This document shows positions 1 to 9,039 of a stretch of 64,000 nt of DNA, piece by piece. The position numbers and the translations under genes were made by a program. The stretch is from Paenibacillus silvae (lineage in GTDB: Bacteria; Bacillota; Bacilli; Paenibacillales; Paenibacillaceae), in assembly GCF_014639235.1 (NCBI RefSeq), contig NZ_BMFU01000001.1, positions 310,001-374,000 of the forward strand, given 5' to 3'. The number at the start of each line of letters is the position of its first letter. Within the stretch, counting starts at the first letter, position 1. The notes under the pieces are model-generated. The model was not told the origin of the DNA, searched no databases, and saw only the letters and a program-made list of their open reading frames with translations.

Positions 1-1406
1 CTGGCATTGTCCGGCATCATGGCAATTTTGCCCTGAATGCCTTCACGCACAATGGAGTGCAACGAACGGCCAAACATATCTGAATCCCATACCTTGATCG
101 GATCGTTCTCGAAATCCTGCATGAGATATCGGACCAGTTCCTCGCTCTGCTTTTCTGTTCCGATAATCGGTGCAAACTCTGACTCCACATCCACGCGAAT
201 CATATGGATCGAAGGCGCCGTTGCTTTAAGACGAACACCAAACTTGGTCCCCTGACGGATCAGTTCAGGCTCATCCAGTGCCATCTCGGCCAGGGATGGA
301 GCTGCTATGCCATAGCCCGTCGTTTTGACCATCTCCAGCGCCTCCGCAAAGCGGTCATATTCTCTCTTCGCATGAGAGAACTCCTGCATCAGCTGCAACA
401 GATGATCTTTGCCCCGGATTTCGATGCCAACAACCTCTATGAGAATCTGATCATACAGTTCATCCGGCGCATAGAGATCAATCTCTGCTACCCCCTGCCC
501 CATATTCATTCCGCTGAGACCCGCACGGTCAATGAACTCGTATTCCATGAACTGTGCCACGACCCGATCTACGTCACGCAGTCTGCGAATATCTTTTACC
601 GTGTCCCGTACCGAATTTTCATAGTTGCTGCGAAGCCAGTGTGTATCATTCAGCACCATCACCCAGCTCGGCAGGTTGACATTCACTTCATGTACAGGGA
701 ACTCATACAGCACCTCACGAAGTACCCCTGTAACATCATCTTCTGTCATGGTGGCAGCGCTTAGTGTCATTACCGGGATGTCGTATTTCGCTGCCAGCTC
801 GCTTCGGAGCTGCAATGCTTCTTCACTGCGAGGACGTGTGGAGTTGATCACAAGTACAAACGGTTTGCCCACTTCCTTCAGCTCGGCGATAACTCGTTCT
901 TCAGACTCCACATAGGAACTGCGGGCAATTTCGGCAATTGTGCCGTCTGTTGTAACCACAACTCCCAGTGTCGAATGCTCCTGTATCACTTTCCGTGTAC
1001 CAATTTCGGCCGCCTCCTGAAACGGAATCGGCTCTTCGAACCACGGCGTGGAGATCATGCGTGGACCATTTTCATCCTCGTAGCCCTTCGCACCCTCCAC
1101 AGCGTACCCTACACAATCCACCAAACGTACGTTAACATCGAGCCCTTCAGCCACTTTGATCTGGACTGCGTTATTCGGTACGAATTTCGGCTCGGTGGTC
1201 ATAATCGTTTTACCTGCTGCACTCTGTGGAAGTTCATCCACTGCACGGGCACGATCAGCCTCGCTTGCGATGTTTGGCAGTACGATCGTTTCCATGAATC
1301 GTTTAATAAATGTTGATTTCCCCGTCCGGACTGCGCCGACAACCCCGAGATAGATATCCCCTCCGGTCCGCTCAGCTATGTCCTTAAAAATGTCCACTTT
1401 CTCCAA
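1..1406 (-). CDS. spoIVA: Stage IV sporulation protein A (3' end cut by window edge)
   Basis: SpoIVA is the ATPase that polymerises on the outer forespore membrane and forms the basement layer of the spore coat in the mother cell. The translated start reads EKVDIFKDIAERTGG followed by a P-loop GAVRTGKST, both typical of the family. The start is a TTG preceded by AGGAGGGGAT. 468 codons are visible and the family is about 492 residues, so roughly 24 C-terminal residues lie outside the window; the last visible residues KIAMMPDNA fit the conserved C-terminal domain. A SigE-like promoter lies about 200 bp upstream. Confidence 0.96.
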   Translation of the reverse strand, partial: MEKVDIFKDIAERTGGDIYLGVVGAVRTGKSTFIKRFMETIVLPNIASEADRARAVDELPQSAAGKTIMTTEPKFVPNNAVQIKVAEGLDVNVRLVDCVGYAVEGAKGYEDENGPRMISTPWFEEPIPFQEAAEIGTRKVIQEHSTLGVVVTTDGTIAEIARSSYVESEERVIAELKEVGKPFVLVINSTRPRSEEALQLRSELAAKYDIPVMTLSAATMTEDDVTGVLREVLYEFPVHEVNVNLPSWVMVLNDTHWLRSNYENSVRDTVKDIRRLRDVDRVVAQFMEYEFIDRAGLSGMNMGQGVAEIDLYAPDELYDQILIEVVGIEIRGKDHLLQLMQEFSHAKREYDRFAEALEMVKTTGYGIAAPSLAEMALDEPELIRQGTKFGVRLKATAPSIHMIRVDVESEFAPIIGTEKQSEELVRYLMQDFENDPIKVWDSDMFGRSLHSIVREGIQGKIAMMPDNA

Positions 1407-1776
1407 TGAAATCCCCTCCTTAAATTACTCCGAAGGAAAAATGCTAAAGAGCATCCGCTTCGTTTTTTCAATCAGAAGACTGAAATCCCTGCAACGGTAG
1501 AGCCGCCTTTGTGAGTGCCCGGAAGTCGTCCGCCGCCGAACGTTGCATTCTGATGAAACCGGCGAGAGCGGCGTTAACTCGTACATGCAATTGGACTAGT
1601 ATCATCTTATGTATCCGTATGCGGCAATATGACGTGTTTTTTTGTTTTTTTATCTCATGATGATGACATTAAGAACATCCCCCGATTCCGGACTGCGCGT
1701 CTTTATTTCAATCTACTTTATGAGAAAGGGCCTTCGTTTATGACACCTCTCTCCAGTGCCGCTAATATGGAACGAT
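1407..1776. other. Intergenic region between spoIVA and the lipoprotein gene
   Basis: No convincing gene is present. The stretch holds the candidate SigE promoter and the long spoIVA leader. Near the start codon the leader contains a small dyad (ATGCT/AGCAT around 1441-1454). Apart from T-rich runs around 1637-1652 nothing else stands out. Confidence 0.5.
1604..1631 (-). promoter_or_regulatory. Candidate SigE promoter of spoIVA
   Basis: On the minus strand ATATT (complement of 1626-1630) is followed after 14 bp by CATAAGAT (complement of 1604-1611), close to the SigE pattern ATATT-N14-CATACAAT. SigE drives spoIVA in B. subtilis. The implied 5' leader is about 190 nt. Promoter identity is inferred from the motif only. 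Confidence 0.5.
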
Positions 1777-1808
1777 AAAAAAAGACATCCCGTCGTCTAC
1801 GGAATGTC
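1777..1808 (-). terminator. Intrinsic terminator after the lipoprotein gene
   Basis: A 10-bp stem GACATTCCGT/ACGGGATGTC (one G-T pair) with a 5-nt loop is followed on the minus strand by seven T residues. It lies about 50 bp downstream of the stop at 1856. Confidence 0.85.
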
Positions 1809-1855
1809 TCTCTTTACCCTCTTCAACCCTCTTTACGGTTCGTTCTATCGTGGTT

Positions 1856-2641
1856 TTAATCCGCCTGTGCGACAGGGGTATTGTTCTGCAGCGCATATGG
1901 AAGTGATTTGACAGGCACAAAAAACGAATGGGCCAATAGATGCTCACGTAAATCTGAAGCAAACTTATCCTTGGATGCATCGTCTGCCTTTTCCAAGGCC
2001 TGCATAATATCAAAAGCATAGTCTACGTAGACCGTACCTTCGGCGTCCATTATAAATGGCAGCTCCTGACCTGAATACACACTATTCAATGTAACTGCAG
2101 GAGCCCCTGCCTGCGCGGCCAGCTTCATATCCACTTCAACCAATCCCGGATACAGCTCTTCACCTGCAGGCAGCTCCTGATTATGTACGGATTGATACTG
2201 CTTCACCATGCGCTGTACATCATTTACCTTCTGTACCGTCTGTAAATCCATAACCTTTACTGTCGGTTCAACCTCTTCGTTCTGCACCAAAAAGTAAGCG
2301 CTACCGCCGTTCTCAAAAGCAGTTCCTGGTATGTCGTCAAGATAGCCAAGCTGCTTCAGTTTGGGCAGATCGATTCTGAACTTTTCATATTTCGGCGTAT
2401 CAGCATCTGCATTCAGAATCGGCAATACGCCCTGATCCTTCTGAAACGCATCTATTGCACTCTGAATGCGGTTCACGCTTTCACGGTAAGCTGTTTTGGG
2501 ATCCGTGTTGTGCTGAGCCTGATATAAGCAACCACTCGTTGTCATGACGAGCAGCATCAACAGGAACATACCTAACAACCGCTGCACCAGGCTTCTGCTT
2601 TTTGTTATTCGGCCTGACTTACTTCCATTAGTCATCATCAA
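1856..2641 (-). CDS. Hypothetical lipoprotein
   Basis: The 261-residue protein has a basic N-terminus, a hydrophobic run and the lipobox TTSGC (Cys at about residue 38), so it should be lipidated and anchored outside the membrane. The rest is soluble and acidic, with no motif I recognise. The start ATG follows a GAGGGGG Shine-Dalgarno. It is a monocistronic unit with its own terminator, next to spoIVA and other sporulation genes; a sporulation role is possible but not shown. Confidence 0.8.
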   Translation of the reverse strand: MMMTNGSKSGRITKSRSLVQRLLGMFLLMLLVMTTSGCLYQAQHNTDPKTAYRESVNRIQSAIDAFQKDQGVLPILNADADTPKYEKFRIDLPKLKQLGYLDDIPGTAFENGGSAYFLVQNEEVEPTVKVMDLQTVQKVNDVQRMVKQYQSVHNQELPAGEELYPGLVEVDMKLAAQAGAPAVTLNSVYSGQELPFIMDAEGTVYVDYAFDIMQALEKADDASKDKFASDLREHLLAHSFFVPVKSLPYALQNNTPVAQAD

Positions 2642-2694
2642 GTATCCCCCTCAAACATCTAACACTTTAATATAAGCCTTCTCTGCCCCCGCCA

Positions 2695-3054
2695 TCATAC
2701 AAACCAGTCGTCATCCTGTTCTTGCCGCTGCCGTTCAAGCTGCTTGCGTATCGCAGCTTTGAGCGGATCTTCAGGAACATGTACAGACAACGAACTACGA
2801 ACTTTAGCCTGACATGAGAGCCTTGTTCCAGCCTCAAGCAGCCGTCCCAGCTTGCGTTTCTCAGCATCGGTAGGAGGCAATAAAGCCTTACGCTCGTCCT
2901 GCTCCACCCCCACCTTACACATCAAACATGCTGCTTTACCATCGCAGCGGGTCGTAATCCTCACACCTGCCCGTCGTGCCGCATGCAACAGGGTCGTTCC
3001 TGGCTGGACCTTAATCGATTTATTCATCGGTAAAAATGTAACAACCTCTTGCAT
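2695..3054 (-). CDS. 2Fe-2S ferredoxin-like protein
   Basis: This 119-residue protein has cysteines arranged C-x5-C-x2-C (CDGKAACLMC) and a fourth Cys in RLSCQAKV about 40 residues later, the ligand pattern of adrenodoxin/ISC-type [2Fe-2S] ferredoxins. It is a likely single-electron carrier. The chosen ATG overlaps the upstream stop as TAATG, which implies translational coupling with the nucleotidyltransferase-like gene. An in-frame extension to 3132 would lie wholly inside that upstream gene and is unlikely. The C-terminal tail is rich in Arg, Gln and Asp. Its redox partner is unknown. Confidence 0.8.
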   Translation of the reverse strand: MQEVVTFLPMNKSIKVQPGTTLLHAARRAGVRITTRCDGKAACLMCKVGVEQDERKALLPPTDAEKRKLGRLLEAGTRLSCQAKVRSSLSVHVPEDPLKAAIRKQLERQRQEQDDDWFV

Positions 3055-3689
3055 TATTGATCCTCCCCGGCTTCTTCCAACCAAGCAAAGCCTACCAGCT
3101 CCTCCACTTCCGATCTGAAGCGAGGTGTCCATACGTTATGACGACTTAGTTCAATCATTACAGGCTGATGAATCTCTGGGTCTTTACGCATCACTAAAGA
3201 GATTGGTACATACCGATCTTCACGTCCACGAAGCAGATTAAATAACAGTTCATGTGCCAACGGCATCAGTCGCAGCCGGTAATCATGAACTTTGGCTTCA
3301 GCAGCATAAGGAGCAAGCACCTGCTCGATTTGCGTACGATACCAGCTTTGGCGGGCCCATATCTCAAACCCGCCTACCAGCTCGAGTGAGCATGCACCCA
3401 CCTGATAGTGACTTAGCAATGAAGCATACGGGCCTGTTGTGTCCACTACAGGCTCGTCCATTCTTCGTCCCGGAGCATGGTGATGCAGTGCTTTAGCCGC
3501 AGTAATATCTGCGTATACATCAATATCTCTTGGCGCTTGACTCAGCTGCACACCTTGAAGAAGCAAGCTGCAGCTGCCTCCCAGCAGCCATGTATGCGGT
3601 TGACCGTGCCAGGCTTTGGCCATCTCCAGCAATGCCGAATGTAATTCAGGGTAACACTCCGTCCAGCCCGACGTCTCATTTTGCCCCAC
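3054..3689 (-). CDS. Nucleotidyltransferase-fold hypothetical protein
   Basis: A 211-residue protein with LLGGSCSLLLQG followed by APRDIDVYAD resembles the GGS-x(n)-D-x-D active-site pattern of the nucleotidyltransferase superfamily (AbiEii/MNT-like branch). The start GTG was chosen because AGGAG lies nine bases upstream; another GTG is present at 3695. It is translationally coupled to the downstream ferredoxin-like gene. No cognate toxin or antitoxin partner is adjacent, so I do not assign a toxin-antitoxin role. Substrate is unknown. Confidence 0.65.
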   Translation of the reverse strand: MGQNETSGWTECYPELHSALLEMAKAWHGQPHTWLLGGSCSLLLQGVQLSQAPRDIDVYADITAAKALHHHAPGRRMDEPVVDTTGPYASLLSHYQVGACSLELVGGFEIWARQSWYRTQIEQVLAPYAAEAKVHDYRLRLMPLAHELLFNLLRGREDRYVPISLVMRKDPEIHQPVMIELSRHNVWTPRFRSEVEELVGFAWLEEAGEDQ

Positions 3690-3774
3690 AGGCACACACT
3701 CCTCTCATCCGTCTTATCCTTGTGTCCGTTCATTAGATGCGCTTATGCGGATGTTCTCTCTCCCGAAAGGGAAA

Positions 3775-3954
3775 TCAAGTCAGAGAAGCGATCCCACCAA
3801 AAAAACCGATGAGCATAATTAAAAATGCAATAATCGAAAGGATGCCCCGCACGAGCCCTTTTGTTTTGGCACGAGCAAATGTAATCAGAAATACAGATAA
3901 CCCCATAATGAGGATGGCAACCAATGACAGCCACATCTTGTCCATAGCGCTCAT
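3775..3954 (-). CDS. Small membrane protein, DUF2768-like
   Basis: This 59-residue ORF (begins MSAMDKMWLSLVAILIM) has two hydrophobic helices, about residues 8-27 and 35-55, separated by a short basic loop ARAKTKG. A GGGGAG Shine-Dalgarno precedes the ATG. A DUF2768-family gene sits beside spoVIF and gpsA in related Bacillales, so position and topology both support that call. Function is not known. Confidence 0.7.
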   Translation of the reverse strand: MSAMDKMWLSLVAILIMGLSVFLITFARAKTKGLVRGILSIIAFLIMLIGFFGGIASLT

Positions 3955-4128
3955 AAACCAACAGTCTCCCCTTCAAGTCCGATATTCATCACTGACAATG
4001 TGACAATTGCAATTATTATAACATGAAATCATGCGTATTTTTCCAATAAAAAGACAAAAAGCAAGTCAGCAGCCGCTGACTCACTTTTCGTTAACGCATT
4101 GCCAACTACTCGGAGCAGGCATGATCTA

Positions 4129-4404
4129 TTATTTTTTCATCATCATTTTCATCAACGATTCCATATTGCTTGGATTCAGTCCGCTTTTCTTGACTGCACT
4201 CACAATATCCTGAACCGTATCCTCGGATACCGGTATTTTCGCCATGGCGGATACTTGTTTGATCAATTGGCGCAGCTGAGCCTCATTCTGCATCGTTGTT
4301 GGTTTCACTGTGCTCGCCAGCTTTTTGACAGCACCTTCCGTGATGGTTTTACCTGTTTTTTTATTAATGGCCTTCAGCGCTTCTTTCGAGATGTTGTTAC
4401 CCAT
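4129..4404 (-). CDS. spoVIF: Stage VI sporulation protein F
   Basis: The 91-residue, Lys/Met-rich protein fits the SpoVIF (YjcC) family, which is needed for spore coat assembly and resistance. Recognisable parts are an N-terminal KKTGKTI segment, the central LRQLIKQVSAMAKIPVS, and a C-terminus ending in a run of Met and Lys. The ATG at 4404 (MGNNIS) is preceded by GGAGGAGGGG; an in-frame upstream ATG lies inside that Shine-Dalgarno region and was rejected. Immediately upstream is gpsA. Confidence 0.85.
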   Translation of the reverse strand: MGNNISKEALKAINKKTGKTITEGAVKKLASTVKPTTMQNEAQLRQLIKQVSAMAKIPVSEDTVQDIVSAVKKSGLNPSNMESLMKMMMKK

Positions 4405-4515
4405 TCGTCTCCCCTCCTCCGGCAATACTCATGTGTATCATATGAGTCTGGTGCGGAAAAGGTGAATAAGCTTCATCACTTCATACTAGGCTGACGACAC
4501 ACTGAACTGATACAC

Positions 4516-5556
4516 TCAGGAATGCCATTGTTCCCAGGTTTCGAGCTTCATCACTTCCATCTCGGTTTTCGGATCACGGCCCATCAAGGCTTCTACCGCA
4601 TCCCTTGGCTGTCTGTTCTGGAATAATACATGATACAATTGATCTGCAATCGGCATCTGCACCCCATATTTCTGAGCAATAAAATAGGCGGCCTGCGTTG
4701 TTCGAATTCCTTCGACAACCATGCCCATGGATTGCAGCACATCGTCAAGCTTATCGCCCTGTCCCAACATGGAACCCGCTCTCCAGTTCCGACTATGCTG
4801 ACTTGTCGCGGTAACGACCAGATCACCGATGCCAGCAAGTCCTGAGAAGGTTAATGGATTCGCTCCCATCTCAACACCGATGCGTGTAATCTCGGCAAGA
4901 CCACGGGTTAACAGAGCTGCCTTGGCGTTATCTCCGAATTGAAGCCCGTCTGACATGCCCGCCCCAAGCGCGATAATGTTTTTGAATGCTCCCGCCAGTT
5001 CAACGCCGAGCATATCACGGTTTGTATACACACGAAAATAGGCATTCATAAACAATCCCTGAACTGCCTCAGCAGACTCCTTATCAAGGGCTGCCACAAC
5101 AACCGTTGTTGGACAGCGCTTTACCACTTCTTCCGCGTGACTCGGACCTGACAATACAACGACCTTACCTTCTTCACATTCCAGTTCTTCCGAGATGACG
5201 GTGGACATGCGTTTCAGACTCTCCGTCTCAAAGCCTTTGGTTGCATGAATAATGAGCATCTCCGGTTTGTAGAAAGGTCTGAACTGATGCACGACTGCAC
5301 GCATTGCAGATGAAGGCGCAACAATTAACACCGCCGCTGCATCTGCAACCGCCGCTTCCATATCACTGGTTGCCCGAATGCGGGGAGACAGCTCCGCACC
5401 AGGAAGGTAACGTGTATTGGTATGCTGTGTATTGATCTCGGCGGCCTGCTCTTCACTGCGTGTCCACATGACCACGTCCAGTTCATTTGCGGCCAGTACA
5501 CTGGCCAGGGCTGTTCCCCAACTGCCGGCAACCAATACAGCAACTTTTTTAGACAA
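4516..5556 (-). CDS. gpsA: Glycerol-3-phosphate dehydrogenase [NAD(P)+]
   Basis: GpsA reduces dihydroxyacetone phosphate to sn-glycerol-3-phosphate for phospholipid synthesis. The 346-residue protein has the N-terminal dinucleotide fold (AGSWGTALA), SGPSHAEEV, the active-site region GVELAGAFKNIIALGAG, NAKAALLTRGL and SRNWRAGSMLG. The start is TTG with GGAGGGGG upstream. It overlaps the end of plsY by 8 bp, so the two glycerolipid genes are coupled. The first glycine of the GAGSWG nucleotide-binding motif is Val here. Confidence 0.96.
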   Translation of the reverse strand: MSKKVAVLVAGSWGTALASVLAANELDVVMWTRSEEQAAEINTQHTNTRYLPGAELSPRIRATSDMEAAVADAAAVLIVAPSSAMRAVVHQFRPFYKPEMLIIHATKGFETESLKRMSTVISEELECEEGKVVVLSGPSHAEEVVKRCPTTVVVAALDKESAEAVQGLFMNAYFRVYTNRDMLGVELAGAFKNIIALGAGMSDGLQFGDNAKAALLTRGLAEITRIGVEMGANPLTFSGLAGIGDLVVTATSQHSRNWRAGSMLGQGDKLDDVLQSMGMVVEGIRTTQAAYFIAQKYGVQMPIADQLYHVLFQNRQPRDAVEALMGRDPKTEMEVMKLETWEQWHS

Positions 5557-6172
5557 CGCGTTTTCCCCCTCCAGGGTTCTTTGATCCCAATTTATTTTCC
5601 TGTCCTTTGGCGAGCTTCACAATGTTCGTGCGATGTCTCCAAAAGGCAAACAGACAAATAATCAGACTGCCCCAGAAAATACTCATTGAATATCCGGGCA
5701 AAATCAAGATGAAAACAGGAGTTAATGCAACGAAAATCAAGGAACCAAGCGATACATAACGTGTCAAAACAATCGACAAAATCGCAATGACTCCAGCGCA
5801 AAGCGCAGGCAAAAAGGCAAGACTTACCATCACACCGATTGCTGTAGCAATGCCTTTTCCTCCACGGAAGTTAAAATAGAGCGGCCAGTTGTGACCTGCA
5901 ATCGCAGCAATACCACTGAATGCAGCAATCCACGGTGAGCCGCCGCTCAACCATAAGCCAATCCATACTGCAGCAATACCTTTGATTACATCTAGCAGCA
6001 GCACGCAAATAGCGGGCCCTTTACCCAGAATACGCAAAGTATTCGTGGCCCCGGCATTGCCGCTCCCGTGCTGACGTATATCAATCCCCCGTATTGCTTT
6101 TGCAAGAAGAACACTAAAGCTGATTGAACCGAGCAGATAGCTCAGCACAATCGCAGCGATTGGTAAAATCAC
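5549..6172 (-). CDS. plsY: Acyl-phosphate:glycerol-3-phosphate acyltransferase
   Basis: PlsY transfers the acyl group from acyl-phosphate to sn-glycerol-3-phosphate, using the product of the neighbouring gpsA. The 207-residue membrane protein shows the three conserved loops: GSGNAGATNTLR, HNWPLYFNFRGGKGIATAIG and the C-terminal RHRTNIVKLAKGQENKLG. About five to seven transmembrane helices are visible. The GTG start follows AGGGGAG. It lies 11 bp after der. Confidence 0.96.
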   Translation of the reverse strand: MILPIAAIVLSYLLGSISFSVLLAKAIRGIDIRQHGSGNAGATNTLRILGKGPAICVLLLDVIKGIAAVWIGLWLSGGSPWIAAFSGIAAIAGHNWPLYFNFRGGKGIATAIGVMVSLAFLPALCAGVIAILSIVLTRYVSLGSLIFVALTPVFILILPGYSMSIFWGSLIICLFAFWRHRTNIVKLAKGQENKLGSKNPGGGKRVV

Positions 6173-6183
6173 AAACTTCTCCC

Positions 6184-7506
6184 CTAACCTTCGTCGGACT
6201 TCCTCCGAGTAAATATACGAATTGGTGTACCTTCGAAATCAAACGCTGCTCGGATTTTGTTCTCCAGATAACGCTCGTACGAGAAGTGCATCAATTCAGG
6301 GTCGTTCACAAAAATAACCATAGTTGGCGGTTTAACCGCAACCTGAGTCACATAGTTAATTCTCATTCTCCGCCCTTTATCCGTTGGCGGCGGATTAATG
6401 GCAACCGCATCAGACACCACATCGTTCAGCAGGTGAGTCTGAACGCGCAAGGAATGCTGTTCTGCTACACGCTGTACCACAGGCAGCAATTTTTGTAAGC
6501 GTTGTTTTGTGAGAGCGGACAAAAAGACAACCGGAGCGTACGTCATAAACAGGAAGTGGTCCCGAATTTTTGTCTCGAATTCTTTCATCGTTTTGTCCGT
6601 TTTATCTACGATATCCCATTTGTTCACCACGAACAACGACGCTTTGCCCGCTTCAAACGCATAACCTGCAATATGCTTGTCCTGCTCAATGATGCCTTCT
6701 TCGCCATTAATGACGATGAGCACGACATCAGCACGTTCAATGGCACGCATTGCACGCATCACGCTGTATTTCTCCGTGGTTTCATATACTTTACCGCGCT
6801 TACGCATACCCGCTGTATCAATCAGCACATAGCGCTGCCCGTCTTTTTCAAAAGGAGTGTCAATCGCATCACGGGTTGTTCCGGCTACGTCGCTGACAAT
6901 TACACGTTCCTCTCCCAGAATCGCGTTCACCAGTGAAGATTTACCGACATTAGGTCGTCCGATCAGAGCTACACGAATAACATCATCATCGTATGTCTCT
7001 TCCTCTAGTTCAGGTAATTTCTCCACAATGGCATCAAGCAAATCACCAATACCTGTACCGTGACTACCGGATACACCAATCGGATCGCCAAAACCGAAGC
7101 CATAGAACTCATAAATCAGCTCACTGCGTCCAATATTATCCACTTTATTCACGGCTACAACGATCGGTTTGCCTGAGCGATAAAGCATCTCTGCAACTTC
7201 CTCATCAGACTGCGTAATGCCTGCTTTGGCATCACACATAAATACAATCACATCCGCCTCTTCGATCGCTAGTTCCGCTTGCATACGGATGGATTTCATA
7301 ATGACGTCTTCACCGTCAATTTCGATACCGCCTGTATCAATAATGCTGAATGCTTTACCGTTCCATTCACCGATTCCGTAGATCCGGTCGCGGGTAATGC
7401 CCGGTTTGTCTTCCACAATGGCCAGTCTGTCGCCGATAATTCGATTGAAAATGGTGGATTTACCCACGTTCGGTCGGCCGACAATTGCCACAACTGGTCT
7501 TGCCAT
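6184..7506 (-). CDS. der: Ribosome-assembly GTPase Der (EngA)
   Basis: Der is a double GTPase required for 50S subunit maturation. Two G domains in tandem each carry GRPNVGKS (starting near residues 8 and 180), DTAG/DTGG and NKVD or NKWD motifs, followed by the KH-like C-terminal domain ending FEGTPIRIFTRRK. The length, 440 residues, is normal. The ATG for MARPVV is chosen; a GTG nine bases further upstream is possible but would sit too near the AGGAGGAG site. Confidence 0.97.
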   Translation of the reverse strand: MARPVVAIVGRPNVGKSTIFNRIIGDRLAIVEDKPGITRDRIYGIGEWNGKAFSIIDTGGIEIDGEDVIMKSIRMQAELAIEEADVIVFMCDAKAGITQSDEEVAEMLYRSGKPIVVAVNKVDNIGRSELIYEFYGFGFGDPIGVSGSHGTGIGDLLDAIVEKLPELEEETYDDDVIRVALIGRPNVGKSSLVNAILGEERVIVSDVAGTTRDAIDTPFEKDGQRYVLIDTAGMRKRGKVYETTEKYSVMRAMRAIERADVVLIVINGEEGIIEQDKHIAGYAFEAGKASLFVVNKWDIVDKTDKTMKEFETKIRDHFLFMTYAPVVFLSALTKQRLQKLLPVVQRVAEQHSLRVQTHLLNDVVSDAVAINPPPTDKGRRMRINYVTQVAVKPPTMVIFVNDPELMHFSYERYLENKIRAAFDFEGTPIRIFTRRKSDEG

Positions 7507-7603
7507 ACATTCCACTCCTCCTGTCCATACTTACGTTTCTCATCATAGCAAAAAAGCTATGTCTTGGCTAACGTTTCGTGGCAAAAATCTCGCAATAACA
7601 ACA

Positions 7604-7631
7604 ATCGGCGAACCCGCTGGGGCTCGCCGAT
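7604..7631 (-). terminator. Terminator of the S1-domain protein gene
   Basis: A 12-bp stem ATCGGCGAGCCC/GGGTTCGCCGAT with a CAGC loop is followed on the minus strand by TGTTGTTATT, a broken T tract. It lies between the S1-domain gene and der. Confidence 0.65.
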
Positions 7632-7689
7632 CTTGCTTTTATTGTCAGCAAAATATGCAGTATATAACTAAGAACCATGCATGTATAAC

Positions 7690-8904
7690 TTATTTGAATT
7701 TGCTGAGTTTGTCGCCAAACAGTTCGCCGAGCGTAGTGCTCATACCTTGATTGTTCAAGGACACGTTAGGGTTGTTGATTTCTTCACGCGGCGCGTTGTT
7801 TCTTGCTGGTCTTTCTGCTTTTTGCGGTTGAGCAGGAGCTTCTTCTGTTTCCTTGATGCTCAGGCTTACACGCTGTTCAGCAGGGTTCATGTCCAGAATT
7901 TTAACTTGAACCTCTTGACCTTCTTTCAGCACTTCATGCGGAGTGCCAATGTGTTTGTGGGAGATTTGCGAGATGTGCACAAGTCCCTCAACACCAGGAG
8001 CGATTTCAACGAATGCTCCGAAGTCAACCAGACGTTTAACAACACCTGTTACGATGTCGCTTGTGTTGAATTTGTCGCCAGCTGTTTCCCAAGGTCCTGG
8101 TTGTACAGCTTTCATGCTCAGGCTGATTTTTCCTTTTTCAGGGTCAACTTTCAGCACTTTAACGTTAACTTTGTCGCCTTCAGACAATACGTCAGATGGT
8201 TTGTCAACGTGAGTCCAAGCCAGCTCGGATACGTGAACCAAACCGTCAACTCCGCCTACATCAACGAATGCACCAAATTGAGTCAAACGTTGAACAGTAC
8301 CTTCGATCACTTGGCCTTCTTGCAAACCAGCCATAACTTGCGCTTTGTTTGCTTCGAATTCTTGATCCAGAACGTCTTTTTGGGAAAGGATCACTTTGTT
8401 GTTCTCACGATCGATCTCTTTCACTTTAACACGCAATGTGCGTCCTTTGTAGTCGCTGAAATCTTCAACGAAATGACGCTCAACCATAGAAGCCGGAATA
8501 AATCCACGAACGCCAACATCTGCAACCAGGCCGCCTTTAACAACGTCGCCTACAACAACTTCGAAGACATCTTGATCTTCAAAGTGCTTTTGCAGTTGCT
8601 CCCAAGCGTTCTCACTGTCAATTGCACGTTTGGACAGAACGAGTTTTTCTTTCTCGTCGTCGATGCTAAGAACTTTAGCTTCAACTTCTTGTCCAACCTC
8701 TACTGCATCAGACGCGCTGCCAACGTGAAGCGAAGACAGTTCGCGAATTGGAATAACACCGTCATATTTATATCCAATGCTTACATAAGCTTGGTTATCT
8801 TCCAATTTGACGATGGTTCCTTTTACAGTATCTCCTTTTTTCAAGGAAACGAATTGATCCAACTCATCTTGGGTTGCTTCTTGATTTTTCATTTCTTCCG
8901 ACAT
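7690..8904 (-). CDS. rpsA: 30S ribosomal protein S1 homolog (four S1 domains)
   Basis: This 404-residue RNA-binding protein has four S1 (OB-fold) repeats at about residues 20-90, 105-170, 190-260 and 275-345, each with GxVxxLxxFGAFVDV- or GVIPI-type strands; the third and fourth contain LTQFGAFVDVGGVDGLVHVSE and the related LVDFGAFVEIAPGVEGLVH. It corresponds to B. subtilis YpfD, shorter than the six-domain E. coli S1, and sits next to cmk as in B. subtilis. The ATG of MSEEMKNQEA has GAGGAGGG upstream. The C-terminal tail is rich in Pro, Ala and Asn. Confidence 0.93.
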   Translation of the reverse strand: MSEEMKNQEATQDELDQFVSLKKGDTVKGTIVKLEDNQAYVSIGYKYDGVIPIRELSSLHVGSASDAVEVGQEVEAKVLSIDDEKEKLVLSKRAIDSENAWEQLQKHFEDQDVFEVVVGDVVKGGLVADVGVRGFIPASMVERHFVEDFSDYKGRTLRVKVKEIDRENNKVILSQKDVLDQEFEANKAQVMAGLQEGQVIEGTVQRLTQFGAFVDVGGVDGLVHVSELAWTHVDKPSDVLSEGDKVNVKVLKVDPEKGKISLSMKAVQPGPWETAGDKFNTSDIVTGVVKRLVDFGAFVEIAPGVEGLVHISQISHKHIGTPHEVLKEGQEVQVKILDMNPAEQRVSLSIKETEEAPAQPQKAERPARNNAPREEINNPNVSLNNQGMSTTLGELFGDKLSKFK

Positions 8905-9039
8905 GTCAAATACCCTCCTCAATTCAAAAACCCCATTATATTCAAACCTGCCTTGGCAGAGTTCAAAACACTTTCATGCGAATGCATTTGTTATAGCTTC
9001 CCACAAAAATATGGAAACATGCATTCATTACAGACAACC

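Noticed and set aside
1762..2019. An 85-codon minus-strand ORF past the lipoprotein stop
   Set aside because: It overlaps the lipoprotein in another frame and runs through its terminator.
3743..3976. A 77-codon minus-strand ORF near the DUF2768-like gene
   Set aside because: It is out of frame with the small membrane protein, Cys/His/Tyr-rich and without a ribosome site.
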